64,000 nucleotides of DNA from Bacillus sp. ZZV12-4809 (GCF_009849585.1 NZ_VCRN01000004.1:62001-126000); one strand, 5' to 3'. Numbered from the stretch's first letter, positions 44,547 to 52,926 are shown. Notes: a model not told the origin generated them from the letters alone. Program-made: numbers and translations.

Positions 44547-45905
44547 TTACAAATACTCAATGACAAATGGACTTTCAGTGATTTCCATTAGGTGATAGAG
44601 AGAAAACTCATACACAGGTCCAAACTCTACATCACTTGGAGCAAATGGAAAGGCTAAATTACCGGCTGTTGATTTCCGATTTTCATACCCGTAATGAAGA
44701 AATGTAGATCTCACACTCGAGCAGATACTGTTTGCAAGTTCTTGTGTTTTGGCTACCACTTCAAACATGACGCCAATCTCATGTCCGTGGAAAGGTGCAC
44801 TTTCTCTTGAACCGAGCACTCCATTTTTCCCATAATTATAGAAGTTGATAGAATAATCTTCTTCCGGGATATCCTCGTAATACTCTCTAACCTGCTCTAT
44901 CACAAGCTCCTCGATTCCTTCGATATTTTCTACTAAAATCGGGTCACGGACACCAGCGATAACAAAGGTTCTGTATGCAACCTTTCTCGCACCTTCCAGC
45001 TTGATGCAATACTGATCATTTTTTTGCAGTTTACTATTTTTCACCTCGACAACACCGTCGCTCACTTGGGTAAACTCGCATTGGCTAAGATCAAGGATGA
45101 TGCCTGGCCCATGTAAAATAAATGGATGTTCTTTTTCATAAAAGGTATGGGCACTTACACTAATCGGCGAGCATTTACGCATAGGGTTCAGGGACTGAAC
45201 TGTGAAGGAATCTTCCTTTAGTGTCCCAACGATACAATCCTTTGTTGTCCCTGGTTCTGCACATAGTGCACCGCATTCCAGAATCTTTCCAAGATGGTAA
45301 GCGAGACCTGGATCTTTGCCGCGGTATATTCCAACTGCTGCAAAGGGTGACGGGTCATATGCCCTTCCACAGACAATAATGTCAGCTCCGTTTTCGAGAG
45401 CTTCCAAAATAGGCTCATGCCCCATCTGTGCAACAATGTTGCTGGTCTCTAGAATGATTTCATCTGTAAGTGACGGAATGTTAGGCGTGAGAGGATTAAT
45501 TCGGCCCTCATGGTTTGCTTTCATAATTTCTTCCTGTGTAAAATCTGCCCAAATCATGGCCATTTTAGCTGTTAAGCTGCGTTCTTCCAGAACTTCCTTA
45601 ATAATATCCAATGTCCACTCCATATGCGGCTTGGCACCAGCTCCGCCAGCGGATCCGATCACAATCGGAATCCCCCGTGGAACTCCATTTTTAATGATGA
45701 TATCCAAATCTTTTTTGGTTGCCCGGCGGCTCACAATCGCCACACCCGCACCGAGTTTATGCGGACCGGCATCAGTCGAACCGGCATCTACTACAATTCC
45801 ATCAACCTTTTGCCCGTTCTCAAAAGCCCTGTTAAATGACTCCTCCGGAAATCCATATCCTAATATTCCGCACGGTGAAACAATACGTACATCACTGCTA
45901 GTCAT
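44547..45905 (-). CDS. AtuA/DUF1446 (acyclic terpene utilization) family protein
   Basis: This is a 452-aa cytoplasmic protein, first gene of the operon. DUF1446 features include VDAGSTDAGPHKLG near residues 40-53, VIGSAGGAGAKPH and DIIVCGRAYDPSPFA. The name comes from a citronellol/geraniol locus, but members occur in many unrelated catabolic clusters and their chemistry is not established. The acidic/glycine-rich motifs suggest a nucleotide- or CoA-binding role. Start is an ATG with AGAGG upstream. Two operators lie between 45954 and 46026. Confidence 0.85.
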   Translation of the reverse strand: MTSSDVRIVSPCGILGYGFPEESFNRAFENGQKVDGIVVDAGSTDAGPHKLGAGVAIVSRRATKKDLDIIIKNGVPRGIPIVIGSAGGAGAKPHMEWTLDIIKEVLEERSLTAKMAMIWADFTQEEIMKANHEGRINPLTPNIPSLTDEIILETSNIVAQMGHEPILEALENGADIIVCGRAYDPSPFAAVGIYRGKDPGLAYHLGKILECGALCAEPGTTKDCIVGTLKEDSFTVQSLNPMRKCSPISVSAHTFYEKEHPFILHGPGIILDLSQCEFTQVSDGVVEVKNSKLQKNDQYCIKLEGARKVAYRTFVIAGVRDPILVENIEGIEELVIEQVREYYEDIPEEDYSINFYNYGKNGVLGSRESAPFHGHEIGVMFEVVAKTQELANSICSSVRSTFLHYGYENRKSTAGNLAFPFAPSDVEFGPVYEFSLYHLMEITESPFVIEYL

Positions 45906-45953
45906 AGTATTAACCTCTTTTTTAACTGGTTTTTTGTCTGTTGAACACTTTGG

Positions 45954-45971
45954 TATGTAACCGGTTACATA
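45954..45971. promoter_or_regulatory. Operator palindrome O1 of the AtuA operon
   Basis: TATGTAACCGGTTACATA is a perfect 18-bp palindrome about 50 bp upstream of the AtuA-family start. It overlaps the expected -10 region of a weak promoter whose TTGATA -35 lies at 45991-45996. The 14-bp core is identical to three other sites. The core also satisfies the loose CcpA cre consensus, so CcpA binding is an alternative. Confidence 0.75.
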
Positions 45972-46004
45972 TTGTCTTAAAAAAAGGGGTTATCAAACCC
46001 AGAG

Positions 46005-46026
46005 AATGTGTAACCGGTTACACATT
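46005..46026. promoter_or_regulatory. Operator palindrome O2 of the AtuA operon
   Basis: This is a perfect 22-bp palindrome around the core TGTAACCGGTTACA. Its centre is 53 bp (about five helical turns) from O1, so two dimers would sit on the same face of the DNA. Confidence 0.75.
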
Positions 46027-46119
46027 TATATATTTATGGTACCTTCCAACAGCCATTCCTGTCAACCTATTATTATCGTAATGTTCACACTTTTATAAAC
46101 CAATACCCGATTAAGATAA

Positions 46120-46161
46120 GATGCACGATTACATATTCAACCTTTCAGTATATCGTGCATC
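46120..46161 (-). terminator. Terminator after the upstream glycohydrolase operon
   Basis: The arms GATGCACGAT and ATCGTGCATC pair perfectly across a 22-nt loop and are followed by TTATCTTAA on the minus strand. It lies 20 bp after the stop. Confidence 0.65.
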
Positions 46162-46181
46162 TACATTATACTTCAGTCCTT

Positions 46182-47213
46182 TTAATAGCTGGCCAATTTA
46201 GCAGCAACACTCTTTAGGGATGTCCCTTGTAAACTGGGAATACAAATTCCTTTAATTTTGTCTAATGCTTCTTTCCAGGTTTCCGGGACCGCATTTGCCC
46301 CCTCTGAAGCTCCAGCTAGGGCACCAACCATTGCAGGCATACTATCTGATTGCTTCGGCAGTAAGGATGCCAGCTGAATTCCTTTTTGCAGATTTCCTTC
46401 TGTACTTAGGAAAATGGCGTAAGCAACTGAGAGTGTCTCAGGAGCAATATTGGCATAGTTATAGACAGCATTGACCACTCGTTTTTGCCATAGAGGTATA
46501 GCTGCAAATCCGTCCCCATTTGTTTCATCTAATACATTTAGGGCAAGCTCCATTTTTCTTTGAATCCAGGTATTTTCCGGTACGTATTTTAATCCTTCTT
46601 CTACTGCCAACTGCGGAGAAGCGCCTGATAGGGCTGCAGCTATGCTGGCTGCCATGGCCTGTGCTGCATAGATGCCATCTTCAGCATTTGTGATAGAAGC
46701 CATTTTCTGTGCAATATTTGCAGCTTTTTCAGGCTGATCTTTAAAAATAAGACCGATTGGAACCGCACGCGAAACAGCACCATCATCATAGTGATGAGGA
46801 TTATCATTGCCAGATGCCGGTGGAAGGATTCCTTTTTTAATGTTTTCAATAGAGGCTCTCTCACTTACGCCACTCCATATTTCCTGTTCAGCTCCAACTA
46901 TATATTGCATCCAGCCATGAAGTAATTTTTCTTCTGTTACTTCATTTCCGCAATCCAGAAGGATTTGGGCTGCCATGACCGCAAATTCTGTATCATCCGT
47001 TCCGCACAGATCTAAAATTTCCTCGCTCAGAGCATGTGTGAAGGGCAGTGAAATTTTATTAATCCGATGCTGGTCGGTAATTTGACTAAAGCTCCATAAA
47101 CGCTTTCTTCGCTTAGGAGGAAGTACGAGCGATCTATGATACATCGCAGCAAAGCCTGTCGAGTCACCCATTGCCATACCAAGAAGAGAACCGTAAATTT
47201 TATCATAGGACAT
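46182..47213 (-). CDS. ADP-ribosylglycohydrolase-family protein with altered metal site
   Basis: This is a 343-aa ARH-fold protein. The GDSTG and CGTDDTEFAVM segments are kept, but the C-terminal metal motif reads PKQSDSMPAMVGA where the neighbouring paralogue has GRDSDTIAAMNGA. A ligand Asp is thus replaced by Gln and the Thr by Ser. Activity may be weakened or specificity changed, or it may be a regulatory subunit. The frame is open 27 codons further upstream, but the ATG at 47213, overlapping the previous stop as TAATG with GGAGG upstream, is clearly better. Confidence 0.8.
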   Translation of the reverse strand: MSYDKIYGSLLGMAMGDSTGFAAMYHRSLVLPPKRRKRLWSFSQITDQHRINKISLPFTHALSEEILDLCGTDDTEFAVMAAQILLDCGNEVTEEKLLHGWMQYIVGAEQEIWSGVSERASIENIKKGILPPASGNDNPHHYDDGAVSRAVPIGLIFKDQPEKAANIAQKMASITNAEDGIYAAQAMAASIAAALSGASPQLAVEEGLKYVPENTWIQRKMELALNVLDETNGDGFAAIPLWQKRVVNAVYNYANIAPETLSVAYAIFLSTEGNLQKGIQLASLLPKQSDSMPAMVGALAGASEGANAVPETWKEALDKIKGICIPSLQGTSLKSVAAKLASY

Positions 47214-48205
47214 TACTCTTTTCCTCCTATTAATACATTTGTTAAATCTTTGGCAATATCTCGAACGTCTATTCCCTTCATGGCCAGAACACATCGTCCG
47301 CGGATAATATTAATTCTGTCCTGCCAAGCCTTTGGCACAGCATCGGCGCCATGTAACGCTCCTGCCATGGCGCCATTCATAGCCGCTATTGTGTCAGAAT
47401 CTCTTCCGATATTGACTCCGCCCAGGACAGAAGGAATATATTCACCCTTTGCTGCGGCAAACAATCCATAAGCGAGCGGAATAGCTTCCGGTCCCATATC
47501 AGCCCAAGGATAGTAAAAAACCGAGATCTTATTATAGAGCTCTTCCATAGCATCTTGAACATCGTTATACTTTAAGCCAATTTCTACAGCCTCGTCGATT
47601 TTTCGATGGGTCCAGGAATCCTTAGGTATATAATTCATTCCTGTTTCAATTACTTTTTGCCAATCCTTTCCCGTCATGGCGTAAGCAACACTTGCGGCCA
47701 CAGCTTGACCGCAATATACTCCATCCCGGTCGTGGCTTACTCTGGCTTCAATCTCAGCCAGCCTGGCTGCTTCCTCCGGATTTCCGGCACAAAAAATGCC
47801 AATTGGAGAAATTCTCATGGCTACTCCGTCACTCCACATTTGATGGTTATCAACCCCAGCTGCAGGAACGGCAAGCCCTTTTCGCAGATTAAAGATCGCC
47901 TCAACTTCACTAAAGCCGCCGCCTTTAAAGCCGCCTTCCTGGGAGACAAGATAGCGTGTCCATTCTCTTGTCATATCCTCATAGTTTAGTTTGCTGCCAT
48001 ATTTTAAGATGATTTTTGCAGTCAGCATTGTATATTCGGTATCATCTGTTCCCACTGGATCATCATTGACAAAATCAGTAACCCAGCCGTATTTTTCCTT
48101 TATCTCTTCCAAAGCCAGGCCTTCGGTCGGAGCTCCCAGCGCGTCACCGACTGATAATCCTATTAAACAGCCATAAACCTTCTTATACCATTGTTCAAAT
48201 TTCAA
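47213..48205 (-). CDS. ADP-ribosylglycohydrolase-family protein
   Basis: This is a 330-aa ARH-fold hydrolase. Metal motifs are GLSVGDALGAPTE, VGTDDTEYTM and GRDSDTIAAMNGAMAGA, all acidic ligands present. An ATG start at 48262 is possible, but it lies inside the terminator hairpin at 48240. A TTG at 48205 with GGGGGG upstream gives the normal N-terminus (KFEQWYKKVYGCLIG) and is adopted. Second gene after the binding-protein gene, translationally coupled to the next glycohydrolase. Confidence 0.85.
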   Translation of the reverse strand: MKFEQWYKKVYGCLIGLSVGDALGAPTEGLALEEIKEKYGWVTDFVNDDPVGTDDTEYTMLTAKIILKYGSKLNYEDMTREWTRYLVSQEGGFKGGGFSEVEAIFNLRKGLAVPAAGVDNHQMWSDGVAMRISPIGIFCAGNPEEAARLAEIEARVSHDRDGVYCGQAVAASVAYAMTGKDWQKVIETGMNYIPKDSWTHRKIDEAVEIGLKYNDVQDAMEELYNKISVFYYPWADMGPEAIPLAYGLFAAAKGEYIPSVLGGVNIGRDSDTIAAMNGAMAGALHGADAVPKAWQDRINIIRGRCVLAMKGIDVRDIAKDLTNVLIGGKE

Positions 48206-48239
48206 ATGAGGCCCCCCTTTGTCAAAGTTTGCTAAAAAA

Positions 48240-48266
48240 ATAGCGGAGATCGGAGTCTCCACTATT
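48240..48266. terminator. Terminator/attenuator between binding-protein and glycohydrolase genes
   Basis: ATAGCGGAGA and TCTCCACTAT pair and have A/T runs on both sides, so it can terminate in either direction. On the minus strand it would lower expression of the glycohydrolases relative to the binding protein. Confidence 0.8.
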
Positions 48267-48275
48267 TTTTTAGGA

Positions 48276-49754
48276 TTATTTTAAATGTTTATTTGCCAGT
48301 TCTGTAATCTCTTTTCCGCCTGCTTTGTTCCACTCTTTCACGAATTTTTCGAAATCAGAGATTGGACGTTTGCCAGTAATGATGTCCGTTGTATATTCCA
48401 AATATAGATTTTGCATAGCATCCCAGTTAGCAACGTATTCTTCCGGGATTATGAAGCTATTATCCTCTTCATAAAACTCTTCTGCTGATTGAAGTGATTT
48501 TTCTGCGGATTCACTTAATAATGGTGTTGCTTCATCTACTGGAGTAGCTGGTGTATAATCAGCCGGCTCCCAGAATCTTGCGAACCATTCACTGTAATAT
48601 TTATCAGTAAGCTGAAGCTTTCCATCCGCTTCTTTATAGTGCTCGCCTTCAAATCCAAATCGGTCAATCATTTGTCCCTCAGGGCTTGCCATATAATCCA
48701 GAATCTTAAACACAAGGTCTTTATTCTCAGAATTTGCAGAGATGGCAATACCTCTTGATTCTTTCGTAACATCTGTAGCACCAAAGCCTTGATACTCACC
48801 CTTTGCAGGCGGCAGTGTGACTAATGACGCTTCTTCTCCGCTCACTTGAACCATTTTGCCTTCATAAATATCAATTACTTTTCCAGCTGTACCAGGGATA
48901 ATCGCTGCATCTCCATCAAAAAATGCTTTTTCCTTTGTATCCCATTGCTTTGTTAAATATTGAGGGTCCAATAGACCTTCTTTATATAACTTGTTATAGA
49001 ACTCCAGCTTTTCTTTTTGCTGCTTTGAAACTCTAGAGAATTCATAAGATCCATCTTCTTTTTGCAGCCATGTCTTATTGATCCCAAAAGCCATATCGAA
49101 CATATAGTCGATTTCTGCTATGTCGCCGGCAACCGTAATGGCATATTTCGGTTTATCACTGCCAGGCTTCTTGTCAACTAACTCTTTAAAAAATGCATAA
49201 TAATTGTCCACAGTTGGATTTTCCATTAGTGCTTTAGAAGTCTCCATTTTGTTAAACCAGTCTCCTCTAATGACAGGAACTTTAGGAGCAAGCGGTTTAA
49301 TCCAAAGCAGGTATGGATAATTTTCCAACCTCTTTTCGTTAAATGGCTGGATAATATCTTTTAGGTATTTTGATTCCTTGATGTATGGTCTTAAATCTTC
49401 TAACAAGCCTTGATCAGCCATGGCTTGATCTCCGCCTTGAAAGTAAATCATGTCAGGTATATCTCCGCTGTTGAGCAGCAAGTTTAACTTCTCAGCATAA
49501 TTGCCTTGCGGGAGGTCGACTAATTCAAAATTCACTTTAATATTTTCATCTTCAAGGAGACCCTTTTCAATCGCATCATAATACTTTTCTGATACAGGGT
49601 TAGAGCTGTTATCATCCTTCATTACAACACGGATTGTTGTACTCCCATCTTTATCTTTTTTACCTCCCTTACCTGCATCTTCTTTGTTCGTACAAGCTGC
49701 CAGTAAACCCAAAACCAAAATGAGGCTTAGCATGGCAATAAAAGATTTTCTCAT
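48276..49754 (-). CDS. ABC transporter substrate-binding lipoprotein (family 1, LplA-like)
   Basis: This is a 492-aa extracytoplasmic solute-binding protein. The lipobox is LGLLAACTN with Cys at about residue 21. Family features include NLLLNSGDIPDMIYFQGGD and KDLVFKILDYMASPEGQM. Large binding proteins of this type (over 450 aa) accompany LplB/LplC permeases and bind oligosaccharides or glycosides. The ATG at 49754 follows AAGGGGGA; nine further codons upstream are open but less likely. Two operators precede it. It is the capture subunit for the permeases at 41513-43314. Confidence 0.9.
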   Translation of the reverse strand: MRKSFIAMLSLILVLGLLAACTNKEDAGKGGKKDKDGSTTIRVVMKDDNSSNPVSEKYYDAIEKGLLEDENIKVNFELVDLPQGNYAEKLNLLLNSGDIPDMIYFQGGDQAMADQGLLEDLRPYIKESKYLKDIIQPFNEKRLENYPYLLWIKPLAPKVPVIRGDWFNKMETSKALMENPTVDNYYAFFKELVDKKPGSDKPKYAITVAGDIAEIDYMFDMAFGINKTWLQKEDGSYEFSRVSKQQKEKLEFYNKLYKEGLLDPQYLTKQWDTKEKAFFDGDAAIIPGTAGKVIDIYEGKMVQVSGEEASLVTLPPAKGEYQGFGATDVTKESRGIAISANSENKDLVFKILDYMASPEGQMIDRFGFEGEHYKEADGKLQLTDKYYSEWFARFWEPADYTPATPVDEATPLLSESAEKSLQSAEEFYEEDNSFIIPEEYVANWDAMQNLYLEYTTDIITGKRPISDFEKFVKEWNKAGGKEITELANKHLK

Positions 49755-49869
49755 CACTTTTCCCCCTTGAAAATTTTTCATATTCTAATTTGAATCGACT
49801 TACTCCCCCATAAGCAATCATCCTATTAGGAGTTTGATAGAGTAAAAATCCAGCTAGTATTCCACAAGA

Positions 49870-49883
49870 TGTAACCGGTTACA
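49870..49883. promoter_or_regulatory. Operator palindrome O3 of the binding-protein operon
   Basis: TGTAACCGGTTACA, identical to O1, O2 and O4, lies about 115 bp upstream of the binding-protein start. Confidence 0.75.
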
Positions 49884-49956
49884 CATTTAGCTATAAAAAA
49901 GCTATTGCTTACAATCACCAATCAGATGAAATTGTTAAAACATTCATATCCCACTG

Positions 49957-49970
49957 TGTAACCGGTTACA
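49957..49970. promoter_or_regulatory. Operator palindrome O4 of the binding-protein operon
   Basis: A second identical TGTAACCGGTTACA has its centre 87 bp from O3. The promoter is likely between them, where the minus strand has TTGTAA and TATAGC-like boxes. Confidence 0.75.
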
Positions 49971-50140
49971 TATTATATTCCCTTTTAGGATAATTGAAAG
50001 TGGTTTTAAAGTCAACTACAAAATATTCAAACTATTTCGTGCCAATTAGAGCCAATCTTATTGAGATCCTTTTGATTTTGGCAAATGCCGAATTTAAGCT
50101 TGTGGACTACTGAATTTCTTGTATTTTGCTCCTGGTCTAT

Positions 50141-50168
50141 AAATTCAATCAAACGTTTGATTGAATTT
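50141..50168. promoter_or_regulatory. Long perfect palindrome, copy 2
   Basis: This is a 28-bp perfect palindrome whose central 18 bp, CAATCAAACGTTTGATTG, is identical to the site at 31777. Both are intergenic. The binder is not identified. Confidence 0.6.
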
Positions 50169-50208
50169 ACGTTTTTTTCTTATTTCCCTTTTACGGGAAA
50201 ATCAAAGT

Positions 50209-50234
50209 CCCCCATAATCCCAAAGAATAGGGGG
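50209..50234 (-). terminator. Weak terminator-like hairpin after regulator gene
   Basis: CCCCC and GGGGG arms with additional partial pairing are followed by ACTTTGATTTT on the minus strand. They lie 57 bp after the stop. Confidence 0.35.
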
Positions 50235-50290
50235 AACCTTGCTGAGAATCAGTTATTTTTGATTTGCGCGTTCTCTTGATTTCATTTAAG

Positions 50291-51601
50291 TCAAAACCTT
50301 AACTCATAAACCTTCCGCGGCCGCCCGCGCTGCCCAGGCTGTTCTTCACCCGTTACTTTTGCGAGACCGAGGCGCTCGAGCTCCGCCATAATTCTTCTCG
50401 AGTTGCGCTCAGTATTTTTGAGCCACCTGGAAACTTCCTGCGCAGTGACAATCTTCTTTTTGTAATGCCTTGAGAGGTAATCAATTTTGGATACGATTGC
50501 CGGATTGATTTTCGCTTCCTTAAATCGTTCTTCCCATTCCTCTCCCCATATTCGCTGCTGATAGGCAATCGCCTCTTTGCCGCTTTCTGAAAGGTGTTCC
50601 TTTATTTGCTTATTTTCATCAATGCTTATTACAGGGGAGGCCTTTTGGTCCCGTGCATATTGAAGGGCCAGCCTGACATTCTGCTCTGCATCATATGCCG
50701 TCAGTCCATAACCCACACCGATTCTTACCTTCAGCTTGCTGTGGGATTTCGCTTCTTCTATAAGAGAATACATGGAATCCTCCTGAAAGTGCATGTCCAT
50801 TTCGCCACGGGTTGTATAGATAAAAAATAGGCCATCCCCGATCTGCACAAACGAGCCCTGGACCTTCTCGGCATAATCAAGCAGGACCTGCTTCATTTCC
50901 AGCTCATGCCGCTTCATTTCATAGGTAAAATGCTGCTCATCCAGTGAATTTGCAGAATGAACGACTTCCATGCCCATAATCGCTATCTGCGAGCGCTTAT
51001 ACCAATTGGACTGGCCTCTTTCCCTTAAATAGCGGAGCACCAGTTTGATTGCGACAGGAGACGGCACCACCCGGTAACAGGGGATCCCCAGCGCCCTGAG
51101 CCGATCATGGACTTCCTGAACACATGTTAAGGCGACCTCCGTTTTTCCTTCCTCATAAAGCTTTTGATGAAAACGGATGATTTCCTCTGCCGGCTCGTAT
51201 TCATGATAGGAAAAAGTATGAATGTTCAAATCTCCTAAAAAGTATGTGTTCTTAAGTATATCTAACTCGGATTCCTGAATGGTGTCCAAGCTTGCCTGCT
51301 GAAATCCGCCCTCCCTGATATGAGCTTCAAGGAGTGTGCCCAGAAGGCTGGAGCCATACAGAGGGGGAAATTGGGCATTTTCTTCCCCAATCAGCCCTTT
51401 AGAACGTGCGTAATAATAAGGGGCCTGTCCGGAGAAAAACCATAAATCGATTTCCGCCTTATGGTCCCTGATGATGTTTTCTGTTTCTTTTGTTTCCTTA
51501 TAAACATATGGAGTCATTTCAAGCTCGCTGTATTCACGCGACAAGGCAAGAATGTGTCCAACGGAGTCTTCCGGCCCCACTACCCCAACGCGAATCTTCA
51601 T
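50291..51601 (-). CDS. Putative transcriptional regulator with GGDEF-like and winged-helix domains
   Basis: This is a 436-aa cytoplasmic protein. Residues 1-180 look like a ligand-binding alpha/beta domain (MKIRVGVVGPEDSVGHILAL). Residues about 200-330 contain a degenerate GGDEF/cyclase-like segment (GDGLFFIY, RIGVGYGLTAYDAEQNVRLAL) without a GGDEF catalytic motif. Residues 370-436 form a winged helix (IVTAQEVSRWLKNTERNSRR) ending in basic GQRGRPRKVYELRF. It is the last gene of the aminobenzoyl-glutamate-type operon and probably its regulator. I cannot name the family with confidence. Confidence 0.65.
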   Translation of the reverse strand: MKIRVGVVGPEDSVGHILALSREYSELEMTPYVYKETKETENIIRDHKAEIDLWFFSGQAPYYYARSKGLIGEENAQFPPLYGSSLLGTLLEAHIREGGFQQASLDTIQESELDILKNTYFLGDLNIHTFSYHEYEPAEEIIRFHQKLYEEGKTEVALTCVQEVHDRLRALGIPCYRVVPSPVAIKLVLRYLRERGQSNWYKRSQIAIMGMEVVHSANSLDEQHFTYEMKRHELEMKQVLLDYAEKVQGSFVQIGDGLFFIYTTRGEMDMHFQEDSMYSLIEEAKSHSKLKVRIGVGYGLTAYDAEQNVRLALQYARDQKASPVISIDENKQIKEHLSESGKEAIAYQQRIWGEEWEERFKEAKINPAIVSKIDYLSRHYKKKIVTAQEVSRWLKNTERNSRRIMAELERLGLAKVTGEEQPGQRGRPRKVYELRF

Positions 51602-51623
51602 TACTTTCCACCTGCTTCTATCT

Positions 51624-52862
51624 TTATCTGCTTGTTTCCATTTTTAAATAATGGGCCAAAATCTTTGTACCCATTTCCAGATCTTCAATCGCTGCAAATT
51701 CCTCAGGATGATGGCTGAGGCCATTTTTGCATGGTATGAATAAAAGCCCTGAAGGCCATTTGGCCGCCATATTCATGACATCATGGCCTGCTCCGCTTTC
51801 AAGCACCAATGCTTTATATCCTAACGATTCGCCTGAATGCTGCAATCTCCGCATCACTGCCTCATCCAGCTGAATGGATGGATTATGAACAAGCGTTTTT
51901 ACTTCTATTTTAACACCAAAGGATTCTGAAAGCTGATCACATTTCTCACGGATAAGCTTCTCCATTTCTTTTTTCAGTGAATCGTCCACACTGCGGATAT
52001 CGATTCCAAGCTCAACCGTTCCTGGAATCACATTCATGGAGTTAGGCTTTAGTTCAAAGGTGCTTGCAGTTGCCACAATCGGCACGGAACTTGAATCCGA
52101 TAAAGCAAGAGCTTTCTCGGATATAAACGAAACGAGAGGTGCCGCCGCGACAAAGGCATCCTTTCGTTTGCCCATCGGGGTCGTCCCTGTGTGCCCCATT
52201 TGACCATTGATAATGACCTTTAAGCGAATTGGACAGGCAACTGCCGTAACTGCTCCAAAGTCTGCACCAGCATCCTCCACCCTCGTTCCCTGCTCAATGT
52301 GAAGCTCAATAAAACTTTTTAAATCAGATTCAGTCCGTTCAGCTGCGTCTATGACATTCCATGAAAGCCCTATGTACTCGATTGCCTGGCGGATGGTAAT
52401 ACCATTCTCATCTGATACATCTTCCACTTCTTTTTTATTAAGAAGTCCGCTCATAGCCTTGCTGCCGATGGTGGATACGCCGAAGCGGGCTGATTCTTCA
52501 GAAGCAAAGCAAATGACCTCTATTGGGGCAGCAGGCTGAAACCCTTCATCCTTTAAAGACTTCACGGCTGCCAGACCGCAAAGGACACCAGCCACTCCAT
52601 CATATCCCCCTCCGCCTTTCACCGTATCCACATGAGAGCCTACAGCAACTGCAGGTGAAGAATCTTCGGTTTCCCAGCGGGCAATCGCATTTCCCGCTTC
52701 ATCTCTTCGAACCTTGAGCCCCATATCCTCTGCAAGGGAAACAAATACATCAATGGACATCCATTCTTCTTCCGTGTAGCCTAGTCTGCAGAACCCATCA
52801 GTCTGGTTCATGCTGTCAGTTAAGTTCAATGCTTTCAGGTGCTTATCCAGCCATTCTTTCAT
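51624..52862 (-). CDS. M20-family amidohydrolase (N-carbamoyl-L-amino acid hydrolase/hydantoinase type)
   Basis: This is a di-zinc hydrolase of 412 aa. Metal ligands appear in VAVGSHVDTVKGGGGYDG and CFASEESARFG, and LHIEQGTRVED is typical for carbamoylases and allantoate amidohydrolases. The dimerisation domain segment GQMGHTGTTPMGKRKDA matches this subfamily. It removes carbamoyl or a related group from N-substituted amino acids. The open frame starts 19 codons earlier, but the ATG at 52862 with GGAGGAG upstream is preferred. It belongs to an operon for N-acylated amino acid use. Confidence 0.88.
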   Translation of the reverse strand: MKEWLDKHLKALNLTDSMNQTDGFCRLGYTEEEWMSIDVFVSLAEDMGLKVRRDEAGNAIARWETEDSSPAVAVGSHVDTVKGGGGYDGVAGVLCGLAAVKSLKDEGFQPAAPIEVICFASEESARFGVSTIGSKAMSGLLNKKEVEDVSDENGITIRQAIEYIGLSWNVIDAAERTESDLKSFIELHIEQGTRVEDAGADFGAVTAVACPIRLKVIINGQMGHTGTTPMGKRKDAFVAAAPLVSFISEKALALSDSSSVPIVATASTFELKPNSMNVIPGTVELGIDIRSVDDSLKKEMEKLIREKCDQLSESFGVKIEVKTLVHNPSIQLDEAVMRRLQHSGESLGYKALVLESGAGHDVMNMAAKWPSGLLFIPCKNGLSHHPEEFAAIEDLEMGTKILAHYLKMETSR

Positions 52863-52926
52863 TTTCCTTACTCCTCCTCGAATATCATGAAGAAAATGAG
52901 GCAGATTGCTCTGCCTCATCAGTCCC

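Larger units (their letters stand above)
49755..50290. other. Intergenic region with paired operators and a long palindrome
   Basis: This 536-bp region has no credible gene. It holds the control region of the binding-protein operon (operators at 49870 and 49957), the palindrome at 50141 and a weak hairpin at 50209 after the regulator gene. Confidence 0.55.

Noticed and set aside
50085..50279. Plus-strand 64-codon frame
   Set aside because: It spans the 28-bp palindrome and the weak hairpin, with no ribosome site; not credible as a gene.
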